From: Oceanobacillus salinisoli
Lineage (GTDB): Bacteria; Bacillota; Bacilli; Bacillales; Amphibacillaceae
DNA length: 64,000 nt
Assembly (NCBI RefSeq): GCF_009733865.1
Contig: NZ_WOFB01000016.1
Location: 62,001-126,000 of the forward strand
Direction: 5' to 3'
The notes beneath the pieces are model-generated. The model saw only the letters and a list, made by a program, of their open reading frames with translations, had not been told where the DNA came from and searched no databases. Shown here piece by piece: positions 35,943-45,530 of the stretch; the first letter of the stretch is position 1, and each line of letters begins with the position of its first letter. A program made the position numbers and the translations under genes.

Positions 35943-36857
35943 TCACCCAATCTTTCCAACGACCTCCAAAAACCATTGATTAAAAAAGTCAACATCGATA
36001 TCTACACAAACTTTTGTATTCGGATTCTTGTGATATTTTCGTTGAATATCTGCTACCGTTGCTCCTATCGCTGGTCCTTCTGTGGCTACTTCTACAAATA
36101 AATCCTCTGTTTTTATTTTTTCTGGATATAGAAGATAAAACAACGTACATACATCATGCATCTGTAAGCCTTTATCTGGTGTGCCTCCTCGATAAGAAGA
36201 GAATAAGCTGTGCAGCATGGTTCCACTTCTACCAAGGCTTGGTAATGTTTCAAAAGACTTAGGAGATAATAACGCTTTTAATGTAACATCTAAGCCTGCC
36301 ATTACAATTGGGACTCCTGATTGAAATACGATTTTAGCAGCATGTGGATCAGCATAAATATTAAACTCTGCTGCACTAGTTACGTTACCTGATGATAGCG
36401 AACCACCCATGATTACTAATTCTTTAATCTTTCTTTTTAGTTCAGGATATTCCATTAGTAAAAGCGCTACATTCGTTAGTGCTCCAACAGCTACTAATGT
36501 TACTTTCTCGCTATTCTTTTCCAATACCTCTTTCATCGCTTGTACAGCATGAAGGTCGATTTCCCTTCTTTGATGAGGTGAAAATTCATACTCCCCCATA
36601 CCAGATTCTCCATGAATATAACTAGAATCTTCATAGTTACGTAGGAGTGGTTTATCCGCACCTTTTGCAACGGGAACATCTTTGTGATAGAACTCTACCA
36701 ATTTCAGGGCATTTAGTGTAGTTTTATCAACGGTAACGTTGCCCGCCATCGTTGTAATAAGCTGAACATCAAACTCAGGACTGTTCAATGCAACCGTAAT
36801 TGCAGCAGCATCGTCAATTCCAGGATCCGTATCCATAATAATAGGGATTTTATTCAT
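35943..36857 (-). CDS. Inosine/uridine-preferring nucleoside hydrolase (IunH family)
   Basis: 304 residues from the ATG at 36857, behind AAAGGGTG. The frame is open to 36962. The Ca2+-binding start IIMDTDPGIDDAAAITVAL and the later SAAEFNIYADPHAAKIVF and LQMHDVCTLFYLL (substrate His and Asp) are all intact. It cleaves ribonucleosides to base plus ribose, which the upstream ribokinase can phosphorylate. A hairpin separates it from rbsK. It is the last gene of the nucleoside operon. Confidence 0.92.
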   Translation of the reverse strand: MNKIPIIMDTDPGIDDAAAITVALNSPEFDVQLITTMAGNVTVDKTTLNALKLVEFYHKDVPVAKGADKPLLRNYEDSSYIHGESGMGEYEFSPHQRREIDLHAVQAMKEVLEKNSEKVTLVAVGALTNVALLLMEYPELKRKIKELVIMGGSLSSGNVTSAAEFNIYADPHAAKIVFQSGVPIVMAGLDVTLKALLSPKSFETLPSLGRSGTMLHSLFSSYRGGTPDKGLQMHDVCTLFYLLYPEKIKTEDLFVEVATEGPAIGATVADIQRKYHKNPNTKVCVDIDVDFFNQWFLEVVGKIG

Positions 36858-36886
36858 TACGTATGTCACCCTTTCCATATGAAAAC

Positions 36887-36912
36887 AACCATTACCATTA
36901 AAGGTAATGGTT
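36887..36912 (-). terminator. Intercistronic hairpin between rbsK and the nucleoside hydrolase
   Basis: Perfect 10-bp arms AACCATTACC/GGTAATGGTT with a 6-base loop, and TGTTTTC after it on the minus strand. A likely partial terminator or mRNA stabiliser. Confidence 0.5.
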
Positions 36913-36970
36913 TTTCCTAAATAAAATTTCAAAAGTAAAGCTGGAAACAGCTTATAAAACATCGGAATTA

Positions 36971-37843
36971 TTACTGAAGAAAGGATTGAACCTCTGACCT
37001 AGTAGGCATTCCACCCTGTGCACCAAATTTTTGTATGGATAATGCGGCAGCTGCATTCGCAAAATTTATCGCGGATGGCAAATCAAGTCCTTCTGAAAGG
37101 GCCACAGAAAGTGCTCCATTAAAGGTATCTCCAGCACCTGTCGTATCTATAGGTTCCACGGAGTAAGACGGAACAATAAAACGCTCATTATTCATAGAAT
37201 AAGAAACACCATGTTCCCCTTTGGTTATAATTAATTTGTGATTCAGATTCGAATCCTTCTCACTAAATAATCGTTCTGCTTCCGTTTCGTTTGGTGTGAT
37301 ATACGTAGCCATAAGCCAATACGCTTCAGGCATTTCCCTAGCTGGTGCTGGGTTAAGCACAACAGGGATATCATATTCCTTACAAAGATCCAGACAATAC
37401 ATCACCGTTTCGAGAGGTATTTCAAATTGTAACAACACAAGATCACTTTTTAAAATTTCCTCTTTATATTGTTTAACATATTCCGGGGTTACTTCATTAT
37501 TTGCACCTGGTACAATGATGATTCGATTATCATGATTAGAAAGGATAATATTAGCAATTCCGGTACTTACATTCGAAACACTTTCAATCATAGTAGTAGA
37601 AACATTTTCCTTTTCTAACGCCTTTAACATATCTTCCCCATTGCTATCCTGGCCAACCTTCCCAATCATTTGAACATTAGCCCCAAGGCGTGCAGCCGCA
37701 ACTGCTTGATTGGCACCCTTTCCACCTGGATTAATATGGAACTGATTACCTAATAACGTTTCACCTTGATCAGGTAAATTATCCGTAACGGTTACCAAAT
37801 CCACATTAATACTTCCAATCACCATAATAGTAGGATTACTCAT
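36971..37843 (-). CDS. rbsK: Ribokinase
   Basis: A 290-residue PfkB-family kinase. MVIGSINVDLVTVTDNLP and HINPGGKGANQAVAAARLGA are the ribokinase N-terminal signatures. The anion hole and catalytic Asp are in DTTGAGDTFNGALSVAL (about residue 245). It phosphorylates ribose freed by the two nucleoside hydrolases on either side. It is 37 bases after the upstream hydrolase gene. Confidence 0.95.
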   Translation of the reverse strand: MSNPTIMVIGSINVDLVTVTDNLPDQGETLLGNQFHINPGGKGANQAVAAARLGANVQMIGKVGQDSNGEDMLKALEKENVSTTMIESVSNVSTGIANIILSNHDNRIIIVPGANNEVTPEYVKQYKEEILKSDLVLLQFEIPLETVMYCLDLCKEYDIPVVLNPAPAREMPEAYWLMATYITPNETEAERLFSEKDSNLNHKLIITKGEHGVSYSMNNERFIVPSYSVEPIDTTGAGDTFNGALSVALSEGLDLPSAINFANAAAALSIQKFGAQGGMPTRSEVQSFLQ

Positions 37844-37880
37844 CTATTAACCTCCCTTCCCCATCAATATACCATTCATA

Positions 37881-38822
37881 TTAATTGTATGATTCCAGAG
37901 CTCTAGTTAATAGGTTCCAAAACTTTTCAGAATCTAATTTATATGCAAAATGAGTATTGGGTTCTTTTTTCGTTACACCTAGTGTATCTACACTCGTCAT
38001 ACCATATGTGAATTCACCTTTTGTCTCCACATCAACATGAACATGTTGTAATTCAAAAATAGTAGGATCGATTAAATAGGCAACTGTACACGCATCATGA
38101 ATCGGTCCACCTTCAAAACCGAAAAACTCTTTATAAGTCTGAGAGAAAAACTTCAATAGTTCAACGACAAATTCCGCAATAGGATTGTCTATTTTTGAAA
38201 GGTCATTCACAATATCATCCGTTGCAATGGCTTGGTGTGTAACATCCAATCCAAACATTTTAATCGGGACTCCACTCTCAAAGACCACTTTCGCTGCTTC
38301 TGCATCTACATAAATATTAAACTCAGCCGCAGGACTCCAATTTCCAAACGTTCCTCCACCCATTAAGACAATTTCCTTAATTTTAGGGATGATTTTCGGC
38401 TCTTTGATCATCGCCATGGCAATATTGGTTAATGGCCCTGTTGGAACTAAAGTAATATCATTATCAGATTCTAATACTTTTTCAATAATGAGATCAACCG
38501 CATGCGTTTCCATTGCCTTTCGGGACGGAACTTTTGGTAATAAAGGACCATCTAGACCTGTTTCACCATGAATTTCCTCCGCTATTTCAGGCTCTTTTAC
38601 TAAAGGTCTTTCTGAACCTTGGGCTACAGGAACATCATCTAACCCAATAATGTCACATACCTTTAAGGCATTGAGTGTATTTTTTTCCACTTCTACATTT
38701 CCTGCAACCGTTGTGATTGCCTCAATTTTCAAATTACTGACTTTAGAGGCAGCTAGTATGATTGCTATGGCATCATCATGTCCTGGATCACAATCCAGTA
38801 TAACCTTTGTATTCTTTTCCAT
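37881..38822 (-). CDS. Second nucleoside hydrolase (IunH family)
   Basis: 313 residues from the ATG at 38822, with GGAGGAAT upstream. The motif VILDCDPGHDDAIAIILAAS, SPAAEFNIYVDAEAAKVVFE and GGPIHDACTVAYLI give the full metal and substrate site. It differs clearly from the hydrolase at 36 kb, which suggests different base preference. It directly follows the transporter gene. Confidence 0.93.
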   Translation of the reverse strand: MEKNTKVILDCDPGHDDAIAIILAASKVSNLKIEAITTVAGNVEVEKNTLNALKVCDIIGLDDVPVAQGSERPLVKEPEIAEEIHGETGLDGPLLPKVPSRKAMETHAVDLIIEKVLESDNDITLVPTGPLTNIAMAMIKEPKIIPKIKEIVLMGGGTFGNWSPAAEFNIYVDAEAAKVVFESGVPIKMFGLDVTHQAIATDDIVNDLSKIDNPIAEFVVELLKFFSQTYKEFFGFEGGPIHDACTVAYLIDPTIFELQHVHVDVETKGEFTYGMTSVDTLGVTKKEPNTHFAYKLDSEKFWNLLTRALESYN

Positions 38823-38849
38823 TATAATTCCTCCCAATTTAAACAAATT

Positions 38850-40079
38850 TTAAATAATAAACATTCCCGCTATAGCAGCATTTAATAAGGAAGCAAGTGT
38901 ACCAGCAAGCATTGCTCTTAGCCCTAATTTCGATACATCTTTTCTTCTATCCGGAGCAAGTGCACCTATTGCACCAATCTGAATAGCGATGGATCCAAAG
39001 TTAGCAAATCCAGCTAAAGCAAAACTTAAAATTATACCTGTTTTAGCAGAAAGTGTATCAATGATCTCACCAAATCCAGCATAGGCCACAAATTCATTGA
39101 CTACTATTTTTTGACCAATAAATTGCGCTGCGGTTATCGCTTCGTCCCAAGGAACCCCTATAAGGAAAGCTATAGGTGAAAGAATAACTCCCAAAATAAG
39201 TTCCATCGTTAGGTTTTCAATTCCAACGAAATTACCTACTATACCAAAAATACCATTAAGAAGAGCAATCAAAGAAACAAATGCTAAAAGGATACCAGCA
39301 ATCTCGATTGCCATCTTCAAACCTGTACTTGCACCACTTGCAGCAGCATCAATAATATTAGCTGCCCGATCCTCTTCATTATTTTCAATTTTAATATCCT
39401 TTTGCTCTCCGATATTTTCTCTAACTTCTTTTGGAAGCGGAAGAACAATTTTTGCCATTAATAAACTTGAAGGTGCAGCCATAAAGCTTGCTGCTAATAA
39501 ATATTCTAGCGGTATCCCTAACAGGGAATATCCAACAAGAACAGAACCTGAAACAGATCCCAAACCACCAACCATGATAGCAAATAGCTCTGACTGGTGC
39601 ATTTTATGAATAAATGGTTTTACTACCAATGGCGCTTCCGTATGACCAACAAAAATATTAGCTGCTGCAGCTAAGGATTCTGTTTTCGTTGTTCGTAATA
39701 ATTTGGATAAAGCTCCTCCTATAATGTTAATAATCCATTGCATAATTCCTAAATAATATAGAATGGAAATTAAAGATGAAAAGAAAATGATGATCGTTAA
39801 TACTTCAATAGCAAAAACGAAACCATCGCCGCCTACTAGACTTCCAAATACAAATGATATACCTTCATTTGCATAATTAATAATACCTTGTACAACTTCC
39901 GTGAACCATCCTAAAACAGCTCGTCCCGTAGTTGATTTCAAAGTAAGAAATGCAAATATCAATTGAATGGCTAATGCTCCAAAAATGGTTCGCATATAAA
40001 TTTGTTTTCGATCGACACTCAATAGATATGCCAGAGCCAATACTGTTAAAATCCCCATAATTCCCCATAGAATATTCAT
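38850..40079 (-). CDS. nupC: NupC-type concentrative nucleoside transporter
   Basis: 409 residues with about nine hydrophobic segments. Family motifs include AAAANIFVGHTEAPLVVKPF and GGLGSVSGSVLVGYSLLGI, with FALAGFANFGSIAIQIGAIG near the C-terminus. It is a cation-coupled nucleoside importer and the first gene of nupC-iunH-rbsK-iunH. A perfect cre site lies just upstream, so expression should be CcpA-controlled. Confidence 0.95.
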   Translation of the reverse strand: MNILWGIMGILTVLALAYLLSVDRKQIYMRTIFGALAIQLIFAFLTLKSTTGRAVLGWFTEVVQGIINYANEGISFVFGSLVGGDGFVFAIEVLTIIIFFSSLISILYYLGIMQWIINIIGGALSKLLRTTKTESLAAAANIFVGHTEAPLVVKPFIHKMHQSELFAIMVGGLGSVSGSVLVGYSLLGIPLEYLLAASFMAAPSSLLMAKIVLPLPKEVRENIGEQKDIKIENNEEDRAANIIDAAASGASTGLKMAIEIAGILLAFVSLIALLNGIFGIVGNFVGIENLTMELILGVILSPIAFLIGVPWDEAITAAQFIGQKIVVNEFVAYAGFGEIIDTLSAKTGIILSFALAGFANFGSIAIQIGAIGALAPDRRKDVSKLGLRAMLAGTLASLLNAAIAGMFII

Positions 40080-40103
40080 AATTAGAAAACCCTCTCCCCT
40101 TAC

Positions 40104-40117
40104 TGTAATCGGTTACA
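40104..40117 (-). promoter_or_regulatory. Catabolite-responsive element (cre) upstream of nupC
   Basis: TGTAATCGGTTACA fits the Bacillus consensus TGTAANCGNTTACA at every fixed position. It is 25 bases from the nupC ATG, so bound CcpA would block initiation or elongation. Confidence 0.85.
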
Positions 40118-40154
40118 AATTAACTCTAAATTTTCCATATTTCCACTTTTTTGT

Positions 40155-40210
40155 AAAAAAACAACTTCTATAAAAGATTTATAGATGCATGGTATAGAAG
40201 TTGCTTTTTT
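40155..40210 (-). terminator. Terminator after psuG, usable in both directions
   Basis: 11-bp arms CAACTTCTATA/TATAGAAGTTG with a 20-base loop. An A-run on one side and a T-run on the other make it symmetrical. It separates the psuK-psuG unit from nupC. Confidence 0.8.
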
Positions 40211-40219
40211 CACTAAATA

Positions 40220-41137
40220 TTATTTAGTTTTGTTATTAAAACTTACCGCAATCTGGCTACCGACCTTAGCATTGTGTTTCACTAATTCGATATTTACATC
40301 CAGGCTCTTACCACCTGTTAGTTCTTTAACTTTTGCTAGTAAGAATGGTGTGGAATCTTTACCAGTAATATTATTTTCTTCTGCCTCTTGAATTGCTTCA
40401 TTAATGATTCCATTAATATATTCCTCATCCATTGCGTGTTCTTCAGGTATTGGATTCGCAATGACAAGTCCACCATCAAGATTTAAATCCCATTTTGCCT
40501 TCATTGTATCAGCAATGACATCTACAGAATCCGCAGAGAAGTTTAGTTTGAACTCACTTTTTCTTGTATAGAACGCTGGAAGAACTTCTGTTTCATATCC
40601 AACTACAGGAACTCCTTTTGTCTCAAGGTATTCTAAAGTAAGTCCTAGGTCTAAGATTGATTTAGCACCGGCACATACAACAGCCACATTGGTTTGTGCT
40701 AATTCTTCTAAATCTGCTGAGATATCCATCGTTGTTTCTGCACCACGATGAACTCCACCAATTCCACCAGTTACGAATGTTTCGATTCCTGCCATTTCCG
40801 CACAAATCATTGTTGTAGCAACAGTTGTCGCGCCTAATTGTTTGGTTGCAATAATTTGTGGTAAATCGCGTCTCGAAACTTTAGCAACTCCTGAGCTATT
40901 ACCAAATAGCTCTAATTCGTCATCCGTTAAACCAATTTTAATTTTCCCATCGATAATTGCAATGGTTGCAGGTACCGCTCCATTATCACGAACAATTTGT
41001 TCCACTTCACGAGCCATTTTTACGTTTTGTGGATAAGGCATTCCATGAGAAATAATGGTTGATTCTAATGCAACAATTGGTTTACCTGCTTCTTTTGCTT
41101 CCTGTACTTCCTTTGAAAATTCAAGATATTTTTCCAT
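40220..41137 (-). CDS. psuG: Pseudouridine-5'-phosphate glycosidase
   Basis: 305 residues from the ATG at 41137, behind GGAGGCAAT. Family signatures: [60 protein letters not shown] and [15 protein letters not shown]. It reversibly splits pseudouridine 5'-phosphate into uracil and ribose 5-phosphate. The start overlaps the psuK stop by 17 bases, so the pair is coupled. Confidence 0.95.
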   Translation of the reverse strand: MEKYLEFSKEVQEAKEAGKPIVALESTIISHGMPYPQNVKMAREVEQIVRDNGAVPATIAIIDGKIKIGLTDDELELFGNSSGVAKVSRRDLPQIIATKQLGATTVATTMICAEMAGIETFVTGGIGGVHRGAETTMDISADLEELAQTNVAVVCAGAKSILDLGLTLEYLETKGVPVVGYETEVLPAFYTRKSEFKLNFSADSVDVIADTMKAKWDLNLDGGLVIANPIPEEHAMDEEYINGIINEAIQEAEENNITGKDSTPFLLAKVKELTGGKSLDVNIELVKHNAKVGSQIAVSFNNKTK

Positions 41138-42245
41138 CAAATATTGCCTCCATATCACTTTTTATTTGGTTTTCTGATAATTCTTTTCTAACGGTGTGCT
41201 TGGAAGTGATTGTTTTATGTGAATTCACTAACCCTGACCGAATGATATAATCGATATCTTTCTTCTTTAGCCAGGAATGAACAACTGCCGAACAGAATGC
41301 ATCTCCAGCACCGGTAACATCTACTACTTCCGGTGTTGCAATGGCTGGGTAATGACGGAAAGTTCCATTTTCATCCCCAAGAACAACACCTTCAGCTCCA
41401 TGAGTTACAATAACATTCTTTGCACCCAATTTTTGCCAACCCTCTACAGACTGTTTCCAATCCTCCATATTGGTAATTTTCATGCCCAAAAATGTTTCGG
41501 TTTCATCTTTATTTACAATAAGCCAGTTTACCGCTTCCAAGGAATTCGGAAGTCTGTCCATTTTTGGAGAGGAGACTGGAATCACAACCAATGGTATAGT
41601 ATGTTCCATTGTGAATTGGCTAAGAAACTCAACACTTTCTCTCGGGCAATTTAAATCAACGATGATACATTTTGCTTGTTTAAGAATGTCTCTTTTTGTT
41701 CTTAACAATTCAGGTGTTATTTCATCAAAGACATCCATATCTGCCAAGGCTATTTCTAAATTACCGTGAGGATCCAATACAGCTGTATACGAACCAGTTG
41801 CAGCATGTTCCAATTTTGTAACATGTTCTAGATTCAAAAATGGTGATGATACTTGATCGATTTCTATCCAATCTGAATCATCTCCAACTGTTGAAATGAA
41901 GGTCACTTCATTTTCTAGTCTACCCAGATTCTCAGCTATATTTCTCGCAACTCCTCCAACCGTTGTCGAGGAGTTAACAGGATTTGATGTACCTGACATA
42001 ATGGCTTGTTTTGCATAAAATTTTCTATCAATCGTAGCTCCCCCAATACATATGATTGGTTGCTTTTCATTTGTGTTCTGGGATAGATTTTTCCCTTCAG
42101 CTATTTCAACCACTGTTTTATCACTCGAAGATTTCGGTTTTTCTAATTTCGTCTCTTCTTTTTTTTTTGAAATGGATGATGTATCACCAAACTCATCTAA
42201 AATGAAGTCGCTACTAAATTTATTGTCATGAGTTATCTCAATCAC
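41121..42245 (-). CDS. psuK: Pseudouridine kinase (PfkB family) with a non-HTH N-terminal extension
   Basis: 374 residues. The PfkB domain starts at about residue 62 ([20 protein letters not shown], then [18 protein letters not shown]) and has an intact catalytic loop [20 protein letters not shown] (about residue 320). Bacillus PsuK-type kinases often carry an N-terminal HTH. Here the first 60 residues are charged and low-complexity ([20 protein letters not shown]) with no HTH. The start is GTG at 42245 with only a weak site, so a shorter protein is possible. It feeds PsuG. Confidence 0.88.
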   Translation of the reverse strand: MIEITHDNKFSSDFILDEFGDTSSISKKKEETKLEKPKSSSDKTVVEIAEGKNLSQNTNEKQPIICIGGATIDRKFYAKQAIMSGTSNPVNSSTTVGGVARNIAENLGRLENEVTFISTVGDDSDWIEIDQVSSPFLNLEHVTKLEHAATGSYTAVLDPHGNLEIALADMDVFDEITPELLRTKRDILKQAKCIIVDLNCPRESVEFLSQFTMEHTIPLVVIPVSSPKMDRLPNSLEAVNWLIVNKDETETFLGMKITNMEDWKQSVEGWQKLGAKNVIVTHGAEGVVLGDENGTFRHYPAIATPEVVDVTGAGDAFCSAVVHSWLKKKDIDYIIRSGLVNSHKTITSKHTVRKELSENQIKSDMEAIFDGKIS

Positions 42246-42256
42246 CTACTTTCACC

Positions 42257-42286
42257 GGAATAAACAAAAGTTTATCCTTTAAACTT
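42257..42286 (-). promoter_or_regulatory. Candidate operator at the psuK promoter
   Basis: Two overlapping palindromes lie at the expected start of transcription: GGAATAAAC/GTTTATCC around AAAA (42257-42277) and AAGTTTA/TAAACTT around a 5-base centre (42268-42286). The 14-mer ATAAACTTTTGTYT inside it recurs at 43519-43532 upstream of the HTH-PfkB gene. Confidence 0.45.
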
Positions 42287-42292
42287 AAGTCC

Positions 42293-42321
42293 AGTATACG
42301 TTTTCATATTATCGATGTCAA
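42293..42321 (-). promoter_or_regulatory. Consensus sigma-A promoter of psuK-psuG
   Basis: Minus strand TTGACA (42316-42321), 17-base spacer and TATACT (42293-42298), about 48 bases from the psuK start. Confidence 0.85.
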
Positions 42322-42451
42322 CAATAAACATCGTTAATTTTAGCTTAGGGTGTAATATTTATACTTTATATCCACCTAAAAAGGAAGATTCCGGTTCAAC
42401 AGAGACCTGTTTTTGGAATGACGTAATATCTTTTTACAAGTCCTGAATATC

Positions 42452-43363
42452 CTATGAAATAAATTCCTTATAGCCCTTTTTAACGGGGATAAAGGCATGA
42501 CTCTTTATAGTCGGTAGTACAACCCCTATGATAATGGTCACAATACCTACTATTTGCAAGAATGTAACGTTTTCTCCAAGTAAAAGTATCGATGCTGTGA
42601 CGGCAACAGGCAATTCAAACGCACTGAGGATAGAGGAAATGCCAGATCCGACTCTTGGAATGGCAATAGAAAATAGAAAAACTGGAACAATAATCCCAAA
42701 TAGTCCTAATGCTAATCCATAAATCCAGAGTCCCTCACCTAATAAAGTACCGTTCCACATTATTTCTGGTGATTGGAAGATAGCGGTTGTTATAAAAGCA
42801 AAAAGGGAAACGAATAGCAAGCGATTCGAAGTTTTCATCCCTTCAATTTCTTTTCCGTTAATATAAATAAAAAATGAAAAACTGACTGCTGCAGCAAATC
42901 CCCATATCCATCCTTGAATCGGGATTCCGCTTAAATCAACATCGATTAAACCCGCAGCTGGAATCGTACCTGCAAATAATACGATTAATGAAATACATTC
43001 CACTCTACTTGGTAGTTGCCGTTTAGCGATACAGGAGATGAGCATCCCTATCCAAGTAAATTGAAATAAAAGCACTACAGCTAACGAAGCTGGTAAATAG
43101 ATAAGAGATCGACCATATAAAATATTCGTGACGGCAGTAAGTACTCCGGCCAAAATAAGAATTTTTATTCCGTTCAAACTTATTTTTCCCCGGTTGGTAA
43201 AAACAAAAATACATAAGGAAAGTAAAAATCCAGCTAAGAACATACTTGTAATTGCCTCTGATGATGTGAATCCGGCTTGCATAGCAAGTTTCACAATCGT
43301 TGATAGAACACCATAACTACTGGCCGCTATGACAACTAACAATGAATAAACCCATGTTTTCAT
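42452..43363 (-). CDS. EamA/DMT-family transporter
   Basis: 303 residues with ten predicted membrane segments in two EamA halves (VYSLLVVIAASSYGVLSTIV and VGIVTIIIGVVLPTI mark the ends). PRVGSGISSILSAFELPVAV is the conserved second-half motif. The substrate is unknown. It lies between psuK and the divergent HTH-PfkB gene, so a nucleoside or base exporter or importer is conceivable but unproven. Confidence 0.85.
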   Translation of the reverse strand: MKTWVYSLLVVIAASSYGVLSTIVKLAMQAGFTSSEAITSMFLAGFLLSLCIFVFTNRGKISLNGIKILILAGVLTAVTNILYGRSLIYLPASLAVVLLFQFTWIGMLISCIAKRQLPSRVECISLIVLFAGTIPAAGLIDVDLSGIPIQGWIWGFAAAVSFSFFIYINGKEIEGMKTSNRLLFVSLFAFITTAIFQSPEIMWNGTLLGEGLWIYGLALGLFGIIVPVFLFSIAIPRVGSGISSILSAFELPVAVTASILLLGENVTFLQIVGIVTIIIGVVLPTIKSHAFIPVKKGYKEFIS

Positions 43364-43518
43364 ACGATTTCCTCCATTTTCTATTTAGTTGAACTTTCCT
43401 CCAGAGATGATGGTTTCAACTAAACTATGAATTAAAATCTCTTTTTTATTTACTTTTTGATGACTTTACTAGTATTAAAATCACACTAGTTCATGCACTT
43501 TAGACAAATGTCTTATTT

Positions 43519-43532
43519 ATAAACTTTTGTCT
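43519..43532. promoter_or_regulatory. Second copy of the ATAAACTTTTGT motif
   Basis: ATAAACTTTTGTCT in the divergent intergenic region matches ATAAACTTTTGTTT of the psuK operator. A possible autoregulatory site of the HTH-PfkB protein. Confidence 0.35.
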
Positions 43533-43630
43533 GTACTCAAAAAGTAATAGCTTACATTATAAAACCAGATTGGACTTTTTAGCAATAATTAATTATCATA
43601 AAAACAAAATAACTCTTTGTATTTTTCAAA

Positions 43631-43644
43631 TGTAAACGTTTAAA
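43631..43644 (+). promoter_or_regulatory. Near-consensus cre upstream of the HTH-PfkB gene
   Basis: TGTAAACGTTTAAA differs from the cre consensus at one fixed position. It lies 68 bases before the ATG at 43712. The rest of 43364-43711 has no gene. Confidence 0.45.
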
Positions 43645-43711
43645 AAAATCCGCAGAATACTAGAAAACTTTACTTTTAATAGATGTTTTTTAGTAGAAAT
43701 GAGGTTGCTTT

Positions 43712-44797
43712 ATGAATAAGGAAAAACAAATTTTACACCATATAAAATTAAACCCCTATATTACACAACAAGAATTGGCAATGAAGGTTGGGCTATCGCG
43801 ATCAGCAGTCGCGAACTATATCGCTAACCTAACGAGACTTGGGGAGATTAAAGGGCGTGCTTATGTTCTTAAAGATGAATCATCCATCGTATGCATTGGT
43901 GGAGCCAATACAGACCGGAAAGCCAAGTCTGAACAGAAGGTACATCTACATTCATCCAACCCAGTCAAAATAACAGAGGTTTGTGGTGGAGTTGCACGCA
44001 ACCTTGCAGAAAATTTAAGTCGACTTGGACATAACACTTCATTAATGACTTGTGTTGGGAATGATAGGGAAGGAGAATGGCTATTAAGTGAATCGAAAAA
44101 ACAAGGAGTCGATGTCAGCCAGGTTTGGATTTTAGAAACGAAGCGAACGGGGACATATACTGCTTTAATTGATGTTAATGGGGAAATGGTCGTTTCTATG
44201 GCTGATATGAATATATACGAAAACATTACAATAGAAATGATTGAAGAAAAGTGGTCTCATATCGTGGCATCACAGGCTGTCTTTTTGGATACGAATATTC
44301 CTGAAGATTGCATTCGCTTCTTAATTGAACGGTGTAAAGAGGAAAAAATCTCATTGTACATAAATCCAGTATCTTCTGCAAAGGCGCAAAGACTCCCTTA
44401 TAATCTTAAGGGAGTGGAATTATTAATTCTTAATCAACAAGAAGCAGAGATGCTGGTTGAATCAACAATTGATTCGGCAGAAGGATTTCAATTGGCCTGC
44501 AAAACCATCCAGAAACGTGGAGTGAAAAATGTCATTATTTTGCTACCTGATTACGGTGCCTACTATGCTTCACCGGAAGAAATTGGACATTTACCACCAT
44601 TTAAAAAGGAAACGATTGACGAAACAGGTGCAGATGATGCATTTGCATCATGTGTCATTCACGGAATCATGAACGGGGATTCTCTATTACGGGCCTGCCA
44701 ATTGGGACTTGCTGGGTACTCCCTTACACAACAAACCGAGCGCTCTGTCTCTACAGAGCTAAGACCAGAAAAGATTTATGCTTTGATAGAGGAGTAG
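43712..44797 (+). CDS. HTH-PfkB protein: pseudouridine-kinase-like regulator with altered GAGD motif
   Basis: 361 residues. Residues 1-52 form a winged HTH (HHIKLNPYITQQELAMKVGL, SRSAVANYIANLTRLG). The PfkB domain follows (SIVCIGGANTDRKAKSEQKV, EVCGGVARNLAENLSRLGHN). In the catalytic loop DETGADDAFASCVIHG the usual GAGD reads GADD. The catalytic Asp remains, but the anion-hole Gly is gone, so kinase activity is doubtful. It may act as a ligand-sensing regulator of the divergent psuK-psuG and transporter genes. It is the only + strand gene of this cluster. Confidence 0.82.
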   Translation: MNKEKQILHHIKLNPYITQQELAMKVGLSRSAVANYIANLTRLGEIKGRAYVLKDESSIVCIGGANTDRKAKSEQKVHLHSSNPVKITEVCGGVARNLAENLSRLGHNTSLMTCVGNDREGEWLLSESKKQGVDVSQVWILETKRTGTYTALIDVNGEMVVSMADMNIYENITIEMIEEKWSHIVASQAVFLDTNIPEDCIRFLIERCKEEKISLYINPVSSAKAQRLPYNLKGVELLILNQQEAEMLVESTIDSAEGFQLACKTIQKRGVKNVIILLPDYGAYYASPEEIGHLPPFKKETIDETGADDAFASCVIHGIMNGDSLLRACQLGLAGYSLTQQTERSVSTELRPEKIYALIEE

Positions 44798-44810
44798 TTG
44801 TAGGGCCAGA

Positions 44811-44876
44811 GGGACAGGTTTACTGGTCCAATCAGCATCTTAGGAATGGACCGTGGTGCCTGTCCCCGTGGTCCCT
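44811..44876. repeat. REP-like foldback carrying GGGACAGG/CCTGTCCC
   Basis: GGGACAGG (44811-44818) pairs with CCTGTCCC (44859-44866), and GGTCC pairs with GGACC inside. It contains the GGTGCCTGTCCC word seen elsewhere in the window. Such words mark REP-like elements associated with RAYT transposases in Bacillaceae, as far as I recall. Confidence 0.6.
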
Positions 44877-45039
44877 AAAAAATAAAGAGTTATATGACGT
44901 ACTACAACAAATTCAGGTATCAATGGAACTTAAAGAAGATGACTCCTGTTCAATACAGAAACCATCTTCTCCTAGTGGCATGGCCCTTTAAAAATGTCCT
45001 TTACAAAGGTATACTTTAAATGACTCTTTATTATACTGG

Positions 45040-45261
45040 TTATACCACGTTTCCGTTTCCGTTACCATTTCCGTTTCCGTTACCATTTCCGTTTCCGTTA
45101 CCATTTCCAATGATTTCATCAACTAAAAGTTCGAATACAATTTCCTTTTTAATAATTAGTCTCAAAATCCTCTCAACAGCGTCTTGATCCCCAGCATCAA
45201 TGGCCACTTGTAAAGCGGCTGTTAGCGCGGCTTCTAATTCTACAAATACATCCTCAAACAT
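45040..45261 (-). CDS. Small helical protein with a C-terminal Gly-Asn repeat
   Basis: 73 residues, ATG behind GGGAGGTGAAAGC. Residues 1-50 are an acidic amphipathic region (FVELEAALTAALQVAIDAGD, then RILRLIIKKEIVFELLVDEI). The end is about ten Gly-Asn pairs encoded by an 18-bp tandem repeat of GTTTCC/GTTACC/ATTTCC words (45049-45108, opposite strand). The IKKEIVxELLxxE segment is shared with the protein at 45.9 kb. The family is unknown. Spore-surface proteins often have this look, which is only a suggestion. Confidence 0.65.
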   Translation of the reverse strand: MFEDVFVELEAALTAALQVAIDAGDQDAVERILRLIIKKEIVFELLVDEIIGNGNGNGNGNGNGNGNGNGNVV

Positions 45262-45375
45262 GCTTTCACCTCCCTTTCTTTATGGTAGTTTATGTTTGTG
45301 TCGAGTTAGTGTATAAACTTTTATACTAATAGAAGATATTTATTAAAATTTGGGTATGTAGTCATATTAGAATAT

Positions 45376-45530
45376 TTAGAAGTGATGGTATGAACACTTG
45401 TAACAATTATATGAACAACAACTGTCATCATGGCGACAACACTTGTAATTCACAGGTGGTACTTCCTCGCATTTTTCACAAACTTTTTCTTGTCATAAAA
45501 ACCATTTTCCCTTTCAAATGAATACATCAT
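45376..45530 (-). pseudogene. Short Cys-rich protein, one frameshift
   Basis: ATG at 45530 with GAAGGTGA upstream reads MMYSFERENGFYDKKK. One missing base in an A-run then shifts the frame, and the next frame gives VCEKCEEVPPVNYKCCRHDD followed by SCCSYNCYKCSYHHF and a stop. Restored length is about 51 residues with eight cysteines and several histidines in the last 35. Function unknown. It lies between two other small proteins. Confidence 0.55.
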
